From Rossellomorea aquimaris (GTDB lineage Bacteria > Bacillota > Bacilli > Bacillales > Fictibacillaceae): a stretch of DNA of 64,000 nucleotides. Every line of letters begins with the position of its first letter. Position 1 is the stretch's first letter. Location: the NCBI GenBank assembly GCA_020524245.1, contig JAIVLN010000002.1, forward strand, positions 310,001 to 374,000. The letters run 5' to 3'. This document shows positions 24,980 through 34,409 of the stretch, one piece after another. A program made the position numbers and the translations under genes. The notes under the pieces were generated by a model. It searched no databases. It was not told where the DNA came from and saw only the letters and a list, made by a program, of their open reading frames with translations.

Positions 24980-26248
24980 CTATTGTAAAAACTCCAGGAT
25001 TCCGGAAAGCAAACCATCTGCGAGCGGTAACGATGGATCCGAGTAGGTCGCTAGATTCTTCTCCCGATCCGCCGGTGCCTCCTTCAGCACATGATTCATT
25101 TTATCGACTAAAAGCAATGTCGCATCCGGGTCCGCTTTCGCCAGAGCTTCCGCATCCTGCTCTGGTACTTGAATGTCGTTTGTCCCGTTGATGACGAGCG
25201 CAGGGATATCGAGTTTCTGGATCTCTTCGGTCGGCTCGTACTTCATCCACGAGATGAGGAACGGCTGGACGCTCGGTTTGAACATGTTCATGAGCTGCGG
25301 ATCGACGTCGTCGACAGTCTCCCCTTTTCTCAACGATTCAAGGATGTTCTGGCTTTCTTTGTACAGGTCATCTGGTAAAGACTCCAACTGTTCTGCTAAA
25401 ACTTCATCGATTGGACGGCCCGCTCCAGCGATGGAAATGAACGCATCTGCTTCTGAATTTTGAGCTGCTACCATACCGACCAGCGATCCCTGACTGTGCC
25501 CGATCACATAGATGTCTGTGAACCGCTCATCCTTACTCAGTTTCTCGATCCACATTTCGGCATCCTTGATGAAAAGATCGAATCGGAGATCCTTTTCGTT
25601 CATGATTGCTTGCGCATTTTTCCCGGCACCACGCTTATCGTAGCGTAGGCTCGCGATTCCTTCCTCCGCCAAACCTTCCGCTAACATCTTCAGGCTGTTG
25701 TTTTTACCAGGAAGTGCAGGCGAATTGCCATTCCGGTCCGTCGGTCCAGAGCCAGGGATGATAATGGCGATCGGGGACGGTTCTCCTGATTCAGGCGTGA
25801 GCAAAGAACCATACAGTTTACCCGTTTCTGTCTCAATCGTTAAAAATTCCTTCTCTTCAGGCTCTTCTGCCGTTTCTGGTTCGCCTTTCACCACTTCAAA
25901 CGGATAAGACTTCCCTTGCTGGGTGAACGTACCCGAGATTTTATCGTCTTTCAATGTTCCTTTGAAGTAGATGTTCTGCCCGGAAAACGGCATCTTGAAG
26001 GAAACATTGCCTTCTTTCACGGTCACTTGTGTGAGCTCAAAGTCCTCGACGTTTTGTACGGGTATCGAGATCGTGCCTGTGAGTTTTTCCTCGTTATTAA
26101 ACTTGAGGATGATGTTCAACGGCTGGTCGGGTACTACAATCGAACCGTTCCAAGTTCCAACCAGTTGATCTGCCTCTTGTTCGTCGCTACAACCCGTGAA
26201 TACGAGCACCATCAATGCCAAAGTCGTCCATGCAATCCACTTTTTCAT
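24980..26248 (-). CDS. Alpha/beta hydrolase, secreted lipoprotein
   Basis: A 422-residue protein. A signal peptide with lipobox VFTGC (Cys near residue 20) predicts a lipid-anchored extracellular enzyme. Residues 28-125 form a beta-rich domain (LVGTWNGSIVVPDQPLNI) of the type found before many such hydrolases. The alpha/beta fold follows: IAIIIPGSGPTDRNGN, LRYDKRGAGKN, nucleophile elbow GHSQGS (Ser near 247), acid near LVINGTNDIQVPEQD and His in DKMNHVLK. It resembles peptidase S9/S33-like hydrolases. RBS AAGGAGCGGTACAT. The substrate is unknown. Confidence 0.87.
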   Translation of the reverse strand: MKKWIAWTTLALMVLVFTGCSDEQEADQLVGTWNGSIVVPDQPLNIILKFNNEEKLTGTISIPVQNVEDFELTQVTVKEGNVSFKMPFSGQNIYFKGTLKDDKISGTFTQQGKSYPFEVVKGEPETAEEPEEKEFLTIETETGKLYGSLLTPESGEPSPIAIIIPGSGPTDRNGNSPALPGKNNSLKMLAEGLAEEGIASLRYDKRGAGKNAQAIMNEKDLRFDLFIKDAEMWIEKLSKDERFTDIYVIGHSQGSLVGMVAAQNSEADAFISIAGAGRPIDEVLAEQLESLPDDLYKESQNILESLRKGETVDDVDPQLMNMFKPSVQPFLISWMKYEPTEEIQKLDIPALVINGTNDIQVPEQDAEALAKADPDATLLLVDKMNHVLKEAPADREKNLATYSDPSLPLADGLLSGILEFLQ

Positions 26249-26352
26249 ATGTACCGCTCCTTTTCATAACTACTAGATATACGAATGAACGATGATCTAG
26301 GTTCCATGACGACTCGATTTTACTTCTCATAGAGTGATTGACGCAGATAATT

Positions 26353-26468
26353 ATTCTGTCCATTTCCTTATTTATTCTGTCTACTTCCCAGATAATTCGG
26401 CCCAAAATCCGAATAATTCTGCCCAATTCCAGAATAATTCTGTCCATATCCCAAATAATTCTGCCCAC
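26353..26468. repeat. Intergenic 21-bp periodic array C (6 units)
   Basis: Cores ATTCTGTCC, ATTCTGTCT, ATTCGGCCC, ATTCTGCCC, ATTCTGTCC and ATTCTGCCC start at 26353, 26374, 26395, 26416, 26437 and 26458, each 21 bp apart. The array lies upstream of the lipoprotein hydrolase gene and downstream of the subtilase terminator. On the minus strand it gives a heptad-like open frame (GRIIxxx/DRIIxxx), but that frame has no ribosome site and I do not count it as a gene. Confidence 0.8.
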
Positions 26469-26511
26469 CTTCCTTTTCATGGCACTCCATCTCCTTCCTA
26501 CTCTCTCACAC

Positions 26512-26540
26512 AAAAAAACTCCCCTATCCAAAGGGGAGTT
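26512..26540 (-). terminator. Terminator of the subtilase gene
   Basis: AACTCCCCT and AGGGGAGTT form a perfect 9-bp stem, with TTTTTTT following on the minus strand. Confidence 0.85.
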
Positions 26541-26554
26541 CTCCTTATTAAAAA

Positions 26555-27730
26555 TTAATGATTCACTGCTTTTTCTGCGTTTACTCGTCCGTTTTGGAAC
26601 AATACGCCTGTTCCCGTTACGTTATCGGCTGTATCTTCAAGTGCTGTACGAATATCAGAAGCGCTTCGCCCTTGAGCTGCGAGCAATCCAGCTACACCTG
26701 CTACGACTGGAGCTGCCATTGATGTTCCGGAGAACTTCTCATAGCCTCCACCGACGACTGTTGAGTAGATACTCACACCAGGAGCTGCGATATCAACCCA
26801 AGTTCCGTAGTTCGAGAAGTATGCAATCGTGTCACTCTGATCCGTTGCTGCGACTGCAATTGCGTTCGAATAGTAGGCTGGGTAGCTTGGTTTCGCAGAG
26901 CTTTCGTTACCTGCTGCAGCAATAACGACGGATCCCTTATTCCAAGCGTAGTCAACAGCTTCTCGTAATGTTTGGGTACCCAGCAACCCACCAAGGCTCA
27001 AGTTGATAACTTGTGCACCCTGGTCTGCCGCATAACGGATACCTTGTGCGACATCATCCAACGTACCGCTTCCTCCTTCATCAAGAACACGTACCGCTAA
27101 AATGGAGGCTTTCGGTGCAAGACCTGCCATTCCGATTCCGTTGTTCGTGTTCGCTGCTGCAATTCCAGAAACGTGGGTACCATGGTCGTGCTCATCCATC
27201 GGGTCGTTGTCGTTCTCGACGAAGTCATATCCTTTGATGACTTTACCGGATAGATCCGGATGGTTGTAGTCTACGCCTGTGTCGATGACGGCGATTTTAA
27301 CATTGGAAGCGCTTTGGGTAACGTCCCAAGCTATATCTGCACTCACCTTTTGTGGTGCGTATTGCTGGGATTGATAAGCCGGATCGTTGGGAGTATAGCT
27401 TGCATGGAACGTAACGTTCGGCTCAGCGTACTCCACTGCGCTGTTCCCTTCAAATGCTTTCAATGCCTCATTGACTTTTCCATCAACTTTTACCACAACA
27501 AAGTCTTCTGTCGTTTCAACAACTTCTCCACCCAATTGGGTCACGATTTGCTCTGCTTTCGATCCTAGAACAGAATCTTTAAAATGGACGATGAGTTCCT
27601 GTGGAGCAAGTTGCTCACTGGATTTGTTGAAAGTAGCTTCCTTGACTTCAAAATTTGCTGCCGATGCAGGTGCCGCTGCCGATACGAGCAGGGTAGCTGA
27701 TGCAGCAAGTGCTGCGAAACGCTTAAACAT
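26555..27730 (-). CDS. Secreted subtilisin-type serine protease (S8)
   Basis: A 391-residue preproprotein. A Sec signal peptide (FKRFAALAASATLLVSAAAP) ends near ASAA. An I9-type propeptide (ELIVHFKDSVLGSKAEQIV ... VEYAEPNV) is followed by the S8 domain. The catalytic triad is in VIDTGVDYNHPDLSG (Asp), HDHGTHVSGIAA (His) and FSGTSMAAPVVAG (Ser), with the oxyanion Asn in AAAGNESS. It is closest to thermitase-like and alkaline subtilisins. RBS AGAGGAGTGATTG. It is monocistronic and flanked by a terminator. A second S8 enzyme with a different architecture lies at 53.5 kb. Confidence 0.94.
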   Translation of the reverse strand: MFKRFAALAASATLLVSAAAPASAANFEVKEATFNKSSEQLAPQELIVHFKDSVLGSKAEQIVTQLGGEVVETTEDFVVVKVDGKVNEALKAFEGNSAVEYAEPNVTFHASYTPNDPAYQSQQYAPQKVSADIAWDVTQSASNVKIAVIDTGVDYNHPDLSGKVIKGYDFVENDNDPMDEHDHGTHVSGIAAANTNNGIGMAGLAPKASILAVRVLDEGGSGTLDDVAQGIRYAADQGAQVINLSLGGLLGTQTLREAVDYAWNKGSVVIAAAGNESSAKPSYPAYYSNAIAVAATDQSDTIAYFSNYGTWVDIAAPGVSIYSTVVGGGYEKFSGTSMAAPVVAGVAGLLAAQGRSASDIRTALEDTADNVTGTGVLFQNGRVNAEKAVNH

Positions 27731-28055
27731 TCAATCACTCCTCTGTTGTTGTTCCCAGACGTCGGTCTTTCCGGGTCATGACAGAGGATTCGTGGATATT
27801 CTACATATTCCTTTTTATTTCCCGATAAATAAAGAGAATTTACTATTTTAATAAAATGTAAGCGATATTATCTGCAACCCCACTAGTACCAACAGGTGAC
27901 TGTTACTAGTACTCTCTTTCTAATACCGTTTGCAGAAATACCTATGAAATTACTATTGTAAATTTCGGTTAAAGAATTTTCACAAAAATGTAATAACTAT
28001 TATGATTATTAAATAAGATTAAGTGGTAGTATAAAAAATGAAGGAGTTGATGAAA
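27731..28055. other. 325-bp intergenic region between the subtilase and fbpB-like genes
   Basis: This holds the divergent promoters. An imperfect dyad at 27882-27910 (ACTAGTA ... TACTAGT) could be an operator. An AT-rich ATTATGATTATTA stretch near 27998-28011 vaguely resembles a Fur box upstream of the FbpB-like gene, whose B. subtilis relative is Fur-controlled; the match is weak. I see no further gene. Confidence 0.5.
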
Positions 28056-28184
28056 ATGAGAAAGCGAAAACCTTCATTTGAACAACTATTGACACAAAAT
28101 CGGAATCAATTAATCAATGATCCGAAAGAAATGGAGAAGATCGAGAAGAAGATCGAAAACAAACAGCTACAAAAGTCATCATGA
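28056..28184 (+). CDS. FbpB-family small basic protein
   Basis: A 42-residue basic protein, MRKRKPSFEQLLTQNRNQLI at the start and NDPKEMEKIEKKIENKQLQK near the end. This matches the FbpB-family pattern: basic N-terminus, a (F/I)-x-E-L-x-x-x-N-K/R-x-x-L-x-x-D-x-x-x-M/L-x-x-I-E motif and charged C-terminus. In B. subtilis such proteins aid the iron-sparing sRNA FsrA. GAAGGAGTTGATGAAA precedes ATG. A terminator follows 12 nt after the stop. Confidence 0.82.
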   Translation: MRKRKPSFEQLLTQNRNQLINDPKEMEKIEKKIENKQLQKSS

Positions 28185-28195
28185 TAGATTGAAGA

Positions 28196-28228
28196 AAGCG
28201 AGACCCGGATTGAGGGTCTCGCTTTTGT
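28196..28228. terminator. Bidirectional terminator between the fbpB-like and phosphotransferase genes
   Basis: AAGCGAGACCC and GGGTCTCGCTT form a perfect 11-bp stem with a 7-nt loop and T-rich flanks. Confidence 0.85.
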
Positions 28229-29154
28229 TATAAGAACATATCGCTCTTCTTGAAATGAAGTTCATACAGTTTCTGGAAAATGTCGATTCCGCGGTAAAAT
28301 TCTTCATTGTAGCTGCCATCATTCGTGTCCACTGACCAGGCTGTCGAAAGGACTGTATGAGCGTATCCCCACAATAATAGTCGCTTTTTGTTAAGGTTCA
28401 GTTCATTCGTGAACGTTTCCACCCGTTGTCCAATCACTTCATATGCATGTTGAGTTTGCCGGTTCAATAGGAATTGAATGAGGTCATACTCGATCTCCCC
28501 GACCAGTCCTTTCGGATCGATCACCGTCCATTCCCCGTTTCCGGATGAAAGCACGTTGTAATGATGGAAATCACCATGCAGAAGGTAATGCTGCTCAGAC
28601 GTTTCATTTAAATACGTAAAAATTTCAAGAGCGCGATCCAGGGTGTCTCTTGTAATTGGACCGATACCGTTCGGATGACTTATGATCTGCTTCCGGAGAT
28701 TTTCTTCTCTTGCTTTTGTCGTTGGGAGGATGGTCTGAGCGGGTGCTGGTGTTTTCAGCTGTTTGATAGCCTTGGCAGCAATATGGGCTGCTTTCTCATG
28801 GTCCTCTAACGACGCGAGAGTATGACCCGGAGTTAGTTTTTCGAGTATGAGAACACCTTTCTCAGCATCCGAATCGATAAGGCGCACCATTCCTTTGCCG
28901 TTGAACAGCCGTAAAGCTTCCAGTTCGTGTTGGAATCCTTCACCAGGAATACATAGTTTGATGACGACCTCTGTCCCATCGCTCAAAATGGCCGGTGCAA
29001 CATAATTAATGGACAGCTCGTAAGGTTCGCCTATTTTCATAGTCCACTTCTTTTCACAGTATCGGATAAGGCTCGGCAGATCGTCCAGCCACTCTTCACC
29101 CTGCTCTTCAAAATATAACCGCACATTTTTCACGAATTCATTTTGTAATTGCAT
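28228..29154 (-). CDS. APH(6)-like aminoglycoside phosphotransferase family protein
   Basis: A 308-residue kinase-like protein. The ATP-binding Lys is in GTEVVIKLCIPG, the Brenner motif is YLLHGDFHHYNVLSS (catalytic Asp near residue 200), and the metal-binding Asp is in WTVIDPKGLVGEIEYDL. The arrangement matches the streptomycin 6-phosphotransferase/hydroxyurea-type APH family. It may phosphorylate an aminoglycoside or another small alcohol; resistance is not implied. Third gene of the NUDIX-MazG-APH operon, overlapping the MazG-like gene by 17 bp. Confidence 0.85.
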   Translation of the reverse strand: MQLQNEFVKNVRLYFEEQGEEWLDDLPSLIRYCEKKWTMKIGEPYELSINYVAPAILSDGTEVVIKLCIPGEGFQHELEALRLFNGKGMVRLIDSDAEKGVLILEKLTPGHTLASLEDHEKAAHIAAKAIKQLKTPAPAQTILPTTKAREENLRKQIISHPNGIGPITRDTLDRALEIFTYLNETSEQHYLLHGDFHHYNVLSSGNGEWTVIDPKGLVGEIEYDLIQFLLNRQTQHAYEVIGQRVETFTNELNLNKKRLLLWGYAHTVLSTAWSVDTNDGSYNEEFYRGIDIFQKLYELHFKKSDMFL

Positions 29155-29446
29155 TAATTTGCTCCTTGTACTTTTCCTTATTGATCTCTTCCTTCAAGTG
29201 AAAGCATTGTTCTAGATCGATTTCATACACGTTTGCCAAACAATTTATATAATACAGAACATCATACAGTTCTTCTTCAATCGTCCCTTTTATGGAACTC
29301 TCATCTTTTAAGCGTTTGTCTTTGCGGATGGCTTCTGACAACTCGCCAACCTCTTCTATGAGCTTTTGAAAATAGCCATGCTTCAGCTCAGGTTTGTAAT
29401 CTCTTTCTTTTATGTACGATTGTAGTTCGTCGATGGTTATACTCAT
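29138..29446 (-). CDS. MazG-like nucleotide pyrophosphohydrolase
   Basis: A 102-residue all-helical protein with the MazG metal-binding signature: KLIEEVGELSEAIRKD and, downstream, EEELYDVLYYINCL (E-x-x-E ... E-x-x-D pattern). The family hydrolyses (d)NTPs to NMP and pyrophosphate, often non-canonical nucleotides. It is two bases after the NUDIX gene and overlaps the phosphotransferase gene, so all three are co-transcribed. A nucleotide or metabolite clean-up role is plausible. Confidence 0.85.
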   Translation of the reverse strand: MSITIDELQSYIKERDYKPELKHGYFQKLIEEVGELSEAIRKDKRLKDESSIKGTIEEELYDVLYYINCLANVYEIDLEQCFHLKEEINKEKYKEQINAITK

Positions 29447-29448
29447 TA

Positions 29449-29898
29449 TTAATCACCCTTCATATAGTCTCTGATCATTTGCTTGTTCGACTCACCCATT
29501 GGCGGTAAGTGATCCAAATCACAGAATTTCACTTCTCTATTCTCATTGTGATCTGTAGTAGGTTCGCCAGAAAACGCATGGCATGTATAAATCACATTCA
29601 CAAAATATACTTCATCCCCATTTGGGTAGATATGATGCTGTGATTCACCTGAATAAATGTTAAAGAACTTTAGCTCATTGGGTTGGATGCCTGTTTCCTC
29701 ATATACTTCCCTATGAACGGCCTCTTCCACTGTTTCTCCGAGTTCAACTGCTCCACCCGGATGCGACCATAAACCGTTGTCAGTCCTGTGTTGTAGTAAA
29801 ATTCTGTTTTTATCATCAAATATCAAACATCCTGCCACACTCACTACAAGTGGGATGGTTCCTACTTTTTTACGCAAATCCAATATGTAACTGCTCAT
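29449..29898 (-). CDS. NUDIX hydrolase
   Basis: A 149-residue protein with a complete Nudix box: GGAVELGETVEEAVHREVYE followed by ETGI, i.e. G-x5-E-x7-REVxEExGI. The N-terminal part (SVAGCLIFDDKNRILLQHRT) and the SGEPTTDHNENREVKF segment are typical of small NUDIX enzymes. ATG 29898 is preferred over a TTG two codons upstream. The target nucleotide diphosphate derivative is unknown. First gene of the three-gene operon with a MazG-like protein and a phosphotransferase. Confidence 0.9.
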   Translation of the reverse strand: MSSYILDLRKKVGTIPLVVSVAGCLIFDDKNRILLQHRTDNGLWSHPGGAVELGETVEEAVHREVYEETGIQPNELKFFNIYSGESQHHIYPNGDEVYFVNVIYTCHAFSGEPTTDHNENREVKFCDLDHLPPMGESNKQMIRDYMKGD

Positions 29899-29972
29899 GA
29901 TCAATCACTCAACTTTCCACACTTGAAATCTCTTCTCTCTTCGGTTCATACCATACTAATTCCTCCCTCGAC

Positions 29973-30004
29973 AAAAAACTCTACTGCAATATGTGCAGTA
30001 GAGT
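29973..30004 (-). terminator. Terminator of the haloperoxidase-like gene
   Basis: ACTCTACTGCA and TGCAGTAGAGT form a perfect 11-bp stem; the minus strand continues with TTTTTT. Confidence 0.85.
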
Positions 30005-30011
30005 GTACATT

Positions 30012-30908
30012 TTAGAAAAACAGTCTTGGAAGTCCGTCATAAGGGGGCCGTTCACGGCGAGGTTTTTTCAGTTTCTTACGATTTGAAGTGCATGTGTCTT
30101 CAAAAGGATACGGTAAAGCTTGATCAAAGTTTGAGAAACGGAGATCTGCATCGAGATCTTCCTGGTACGGTTTGTCGATCGGTTGTCCGCTGGAATCCGT
30201 CTGACGTTTCAAATGCTCTACGACAGCTTCTCCAATCGTTCGTCCTACTTCCAGACCGGCTTCATTATCAATCGGGAAATGGATGCCTCCATATAATCTT
30301 GAAACGGCAGCTTCTTCTGCAAGTTCATTAAGTTTTTCCGACTCGCCTGGGAAAAAGTAGCTTAGGATAACAGCCGCGCAGCCAGATATAGCGGAATGCC
30401 CCGATACATATGTCGGGAATCTTGGGGTACAGAGAATCGGTTCGAGGTCGGGGTCGTACTGAATCGGACGAGCAACATTCCAGAGGTACTTGTAATGCCA
30501 GACGACAACGAAAGTATCATTGAGTCCAGCTTCAACTGCAGCCAAAATCCGGCCTGCATATGGCGGTGTGCATCCGTACGTATCAATCAATCGGTCGATG
30601 ATTGGAGTCCATTGCTTTGTGGCGACACCTGTGCCCCAAAATTTGGCGATTTTAATTTGTTCAGGGGTGATATGATCCAGCGTTTCTTGAACAACAGCCA
30701 ATTCCGATTCCCAATCGATGTCATTCGGGTCCTGAATATTGAATTGCAGGGGACCTCTTGAACCGAAGAACCTGCTACCCCTCCGTTTGATGACATAGGT
30801 AGACCAAGATTCCGCGAGTGGGTCGATTCCATCGTTCGGTGGTGTTTCTTCTCCTCCATAAGGAAGCTGCGACCATTCTAAATAATTTGTTTTAGGTTTT
30901 CTCCTCAT
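30012..30908 (-). CDS. Vanadium-dependent haloperoxidase/PAP2-superfamily protein
   Basis: A 298-residue protein with the three vanadate/phosphate-binding motifs of this superfamily: KYLWNVARPIQ (K...RP), PTYVSGHSAISG (SGH) and SRLYGGIHFPIDN (SR...H). All ligand residues are present, so it should bind vanadate or phosphate. It has no signal peptide or transmembrane helix, and the N-terminal 60 residues (YLEWSQLPYGGEETPPNDG) are those of cytoplasmic Bacillus members. The C-terminus is basic (NRKKLKKPRRERPPYDG). Whether it is a haloperoxidase or an acid phosphatase cannot be decided from sequence. Confidence 0.87.
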   Translation of the reverse strand: MRRKPKTNYLEWSQLPYGGEETPPNDGIDPLAESWSTYVIKRRGSRFFGSRGPLQFNIQDPNDIDWESELAVVQETLDHITPEQIKIAKFWGTGVATKQWTPIIDRLIDTYGCTPPYAGRILAAVEAGLNDTFVVVWHYKYLWNVARPIQYDPDLEPILCTPRFPTYVSGHSAISGCAAVILSYFFPGESEKLNELAEEAAVSRLYGGIHFPIDNEAGLEVGRTIGEAVVEHLKRQTDSSGQPIDKPYQEDLDADLRFSNFDQALPYPFEDTCTSNRKKLKKPRRERPPYDGLPRLFF

Positions 30909-31057
30909 TTTTTTCTCCTTTATTCTTGTTAGTACTAGGCAATGCTTTTATATAGTATGAAGACAAGCCAATAACGCTTGTACTTCAGTTTAGATTTGTT
31001 CGGTTTTCTGTGTGTGATTGGAGTCGTCAAGCCAAAATGCGCAATTGTCCCATCAAC

Positions 31058-31106
31058 AAAAAAATGCCTGCCACCCCCGGTAGTTTTCTGGAGGTAACAG
31101 ACATTT
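31058..31106 (-). terminator. Terminator of MCP gene 1
   Basis: On the minus strand AAATGTCTGTTACC pairs with GGTGGCAGGCATTT (three G-U pairs), followed by TTTT. Confidence 0.75.
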
Positions 31107-31117
31107 CAACTCAAGTC

Positions 31118-32587
31118 TTATTTCGTTGTAGATTCAGCAAGGCTTCTAACCTGTTCATTGATGTCTTCGATCTGCTTCACGATGATTTCATTTTGTGAAG
31201 TATGCTGTTGGATAGAAGCTGATACTTCTTCAGTTGTCGCAGTCGATTCTTCAATGACCGCAGCAAACTCATTGACCGATTTCTCAACATCTTGAGTGTC
31301 CTTACTGACGTGTTCCGCAATGCTTTGGAACTCCGCCATTTCCGTATTCAACAATTGAATCGATGCATTAATGCTTTCAAAAATCGCTTTCGTTTCTTCC
31401 GTTTCACGGATATTCTCTTCCATCTCTGTTGCGATGCTCTTCATTTGTTTCTGGGTACGTCCGTTACTGGAATGGATTTCGGTCAGATTCTTCGAGATGC
31501 TGTCCGCTGTTTTTTCCGTCATATCTGCAAGCTTTCGAATTTCAGATGCGACCACCGCAAAGCCCTTTCCTGCCTCTCCCGCTCGAGCCGCTTCAATGGA
31601 AGCATTCAAGGCGAGCAAGTTCGTTTGAGAGGTGATTTCTTGGATTGAGTTCAAGGATGTCACGGACTCTCCGACATGCTTGGTAAGGATATTCATATCT
31701 TCTGCCATTGCGGAGACCAGTGTCTTAAACTCAGTGATCTGCTTATGCAATTGTTCGATTCTTGTCGTTCCATGAGAAGAGCTTTCCCCTGTCTGTTCGG
31801 TTTTCTCCAAGATCACTTCTGCACTCGTAAGCATCCGATTGACCAACTCGTTCGTACTTTCAATGGAACTCATGATATCACTGACGGTCTCACTCTGCGA
31901 TTGTGTGCCGGATGCAATCTCCTGGATCGCGACGTTCATTTCATTGAAGGAATGTTGATTGTGTTCACTCGTCCTTGTCAGGTTCTGAAGTTCAATCGCA
32001 ATCGCCTTTGTTTTATCCTCAAGTAACTGACGACTGGATTGCTCACGTCCTAGACGCTCTTCCACTTCTTCTTGAAGAGATTCCATCTTCACGTTCATGC
32101 TCTTCGCGATCGCCAATTGCAAGTAAAACACTACTAACACAAGAATCATGATCAACATCGTCTTACCAAGGTTTGTCTCAAAGCTTGACCCGTACATCAT
32201 ATAGTACGAAACAACGAGACCGACTCCGATTGCCGTTCCGACAAAAAAGACTTTCCGATCCATATAAAGAATCGAACAGGCCAACAGGAAATAAACCAGA
32301 AATGCGTTCTGATCAGATGGATTTGTGTGCATGATGGTTGCAAGAATTGCACTCAATCCAATGATTGCTATGTAAGGCGTCAGCGAAATGAATTTCTTTT
32401 TTAAATAAGAAAAAGCCAATACCCCTGTCAATAGCGAACCGCCTATTAGGATAATCAAAATATTCAACAATGGTGCTTTCAGGCTTATGTCGATCCCAGT
32501 TGCTAGAAGTGTGCAAACTCCGGAAATAATCAGCATGATCCTGTTCTTCTGTAAAAGACCGCTCAACTGTAAAGAATTTTGTTCCAA
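31118..32587 (-). CDS. Methyl-accepting chemotaxis protein without an extracellular sensor domain (copy 1)
   Basis: About 489 residues. The N-terminal 160 residues contain about six hydrophobic segments ([73 protein letters not shown]). No large loop and no HAMP domain are visible. The rest is a coiled-coil MCP signalling domain with hairpin tip [20 protein letters not shown] followed by [21 protein letters not shown] 32587 is chosen because GAGGTG lies 6 nt before it, the same arrangement as in the paralogue upstream; the frame is open to 32617. The membrane domain probably senses a lipophilic or membrane signal. Tandem duplicate of the next gene. Confidence 0.9.
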   Translation of the reverse strand: MEQNSLQLSGLLQKNRIMLIISGVCTLLATGIDISLKAPLLNILIILIGGSLLTGVLAFSYLKKKFISLTPYIAIIGLSAILATIMHTNPSDQNAFLVYFLLACSILYMDRKVFFVGTAIGVGLVVSYYMMYGSSFETNLGKTMLIMILVLVVFYLQLAIAKSMNVKMESLQEEVEERLGREQSSRQLLEDKTKAIAIELQNLTRTSEHNQHSFNEMNVAIQEIASGTQSQSETVSDIMSSIESTNELVNRMLTSAEVILEKTEQTGESSSHGTTRIEQLHKQITEFKTLVSAMAEDMNILTKHVGESVTSLNSIQEITSQTNLLALNASIEAARAGEAGKGFAVVASEIRKLADMTEKTADSISKNLTEIHSSNGRTQKQMKSIATEMEENIRETEETKAIFESINASIQLLNTEMAEFQSIAEHVSKDTQDVEKSVNEFAAVIEESTATTEEVSASIQQHTSQNEIIVKQIEDINEQVRSLAESTTK

Positions 32588-32689
32588 CACGTCCACCTCA
32601 TTTAGTATGTAGTCCATCCATCCTATATATCGGATAATTCAGTCATTTCGTTTACAAAAAATGTTATGAACAGATACTTTTTTATAAGA

Positions 32690-32718
32690 AAAAAGCGTCC
32701 ATTGATATTGGACGCTTT
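32690..32718 (-). terminator. Terminator of MCP gene 2
   Basis: AAAAGCGTCCA and TGGACGCTTTT form a perfect 11-bp stem around TTGATAT, with T/A-rich flanks. Confidence 0.85.
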
Positions 32719-32725
32719 TGCTGGG

Positions 32726-34201
32726 TTATTTTTTGTTAGACTCTTTTTCAACTAGACTCGAAACTTGAGAATTGATTCTCTCGATCTGATTGACGATCAT
32801 TTGGTTTTGATTGGTATGTTGTTCAATGGATGCAGAAATTTCTTCAGTTGTCGCTGTAGATTGTTCAACGACAGCAGCAAACTCATTCACGGAATTCTCC
32901 ACATCCAGTGTATCTTTCCGAACGTGAGTGGCAATTGTCTGGAAGTCTTTCATTTCACTATTCAATGATTGAACAGCACGATTGATATTCTCGAAAATTT
33001 CTCGGGTCGCTTCGGTTCCACGGATGTTTTCTTCCATTTCTCCACCGATGTTTTTCATTTGTTTCTGCGTACGTCCATTACTGGAATGGATTTCTGACAG
33101 GTTCTTCGAAATACTGTTTGCCGTTTTTTCAGTCAGGTCTGCAAGCTTACGTATCTCGTCTGCAACGACAGCAAACCCCTTGCCGGCTTCTCCTGCCCGC
33201 GCCGCTTCAATCGATGCATTTAACGCAAGCAAGTTCGTCTGAGACGTGATCTCTTGGATGGAATTGATGGATGTGACGGATTCTCCCACATGCTTCGAGA
33301 GTGTATTCATGTCTTCTGCCATTGTGGAAACGAGTTCTTTAAAGCCGTTGATCTGTTTATGCAGTTGTTCAATCCGAACTGTCCCATGCTGCGAGCTCTC
33401 CTCGGTTTGTTCCGTTTGTGTCAGAATAACCTCAGCTCGTTCGAGCATCTTTTGGACGAGTTCGCTCGTACTTTCGATCGAACTCATGATGTCGCTAACG
33501 GTCTCACTCTGAGATTGGGTACCAGAGGCGATTTCCTGGACAGCAATATTCATCTCGTTAAAGGAATGCTGATTATGTTCGCTCGTTTCTGTTAGATTTT
33601 GTAGTTCAGCTGCAATAGCTTCCGTTTTTGTTTCCAACTGTTCTTTACTTTCTTTTTCACGAGTCAGTCGTTGACCCACTTCTTCTTGTAAGGCTTCCAT
33701 CTGATCATTCAGCTTTTTAGCGATCGACATTTGAAGATAAAACACGACCAGGACGAGGATCATGACAAGCATCGTTTTACCTAAGCTTGTTTCCATCACC
33801 GAATTGTAAAGAGCATAATAAGAAACGACAAGTCCAATGGATAAAGCAGTGCCTAAAAAGTAGATTTTACGATCCATATAAAGGACGGAGCATGCTAAAA
33901 GATAATAAACGATAAATGCATTTTGATCAGAAGGATTTGTATGCATGATTACAGCAACAATAACAGCTAATCCGACAACAGATATATATGGGGTCAAAGT
34001 GACGAACTTTTTCTTAAAATAGGAATACCCCACTACGGATGTTAAAAGGGTTCCGCCAATTAAGAGCACAAGGATGGTTATCAGTTCTGCTCCTAAACTG
34101 ATATCGATGCCAGTTGCCAAAATGGTGGAAAGCCCCAGCATAATGAACATGATTTTGTTTTTGTTCATCAATGCATTCAAGTGTAATGAATTTTGTTCCA
34201 A
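32726..34201 (-). CDS. Methyl-accepting chemotaxis protein without an extracellular sensor domain (copy 2)
   Basis: About 491 residues and clearly paralogous to the downstream MCP over its whole length. It has the same six-segment membrane region ([40 protein letters not shown]), no HAMP, and an identical signalling tip, [23 protein letters not shown] 34201 is chosen because GAGGTG lies 6 nt upstream. The two genes are separated by about 140 bp containing a terminator, so each can be transcribed independently. Divergent from the chitinase gene. Confidence 0.9.
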   Translation of the reverse strand: MEQNSLHLNALMNKNKIMFIMLGLSTILATGIDISLGAELITILVLLIGGTLLTSVVGYSYFKKKFVTLTPYISVVGLAVIVAVIMHTNPSDQNAFIVYYLLACSVLYMDRKIYFLGTALSIGLVVSYYALYNSVMETSLGKTMLVMILVLVVFYLQMSIAKKLNDQMEALQEEVGQRLTREKESKEQLETKTEAIAAELQNLTETSEHNQHSFNEMNIAVQEIASGTQSQSETVSDIMSSIESTSELVQKMLERAEVILTQTEQTEESSQHGTVRIEQLHKQINGFKELVSTMAEDMNTLSKHVGESVTSINSIQEITSQTNLLALNASIEAARAGEAGKGFAVVADEIRKLADLTEKTANSISKNLSEIHSSNGRTQKQMKNIGGEMEENIRGTEATREIFENINRAVQSLNSEMKDFQTIATHVRKDTLDVENSVNEFAAVVEQSTATTEEISASIEQHTNQNQMIVNQIERINSQVSSLVEKESNKK

Positions 34202-34409
34202 CGAATTCACCTCTGCACGTTATATAGTACTTCTAGTCTATATATCGACGATTTTTGTCGAATAGTTTACTAGTAAATCTTTATATGAAAAATTTTTCTT
34301 TTTCCATAATGTACTAGTCCACAATTCCTTGGAACCCCTTGGACTCCATCCTGGACTCTCGTATTCTATGAGAAGAGGAATGTTACAGACTTCAGGGGAG
34401 TTGAGCGAC

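Noticed and set aside
26187-26531. Heptad-repeat peptide (GRIIxxx) across array C
   Set aside because: The periodicity follows from the 21-bp DNA repeat. There is no ribosome site, and the frame crosses the start of the lipoprotein gene.
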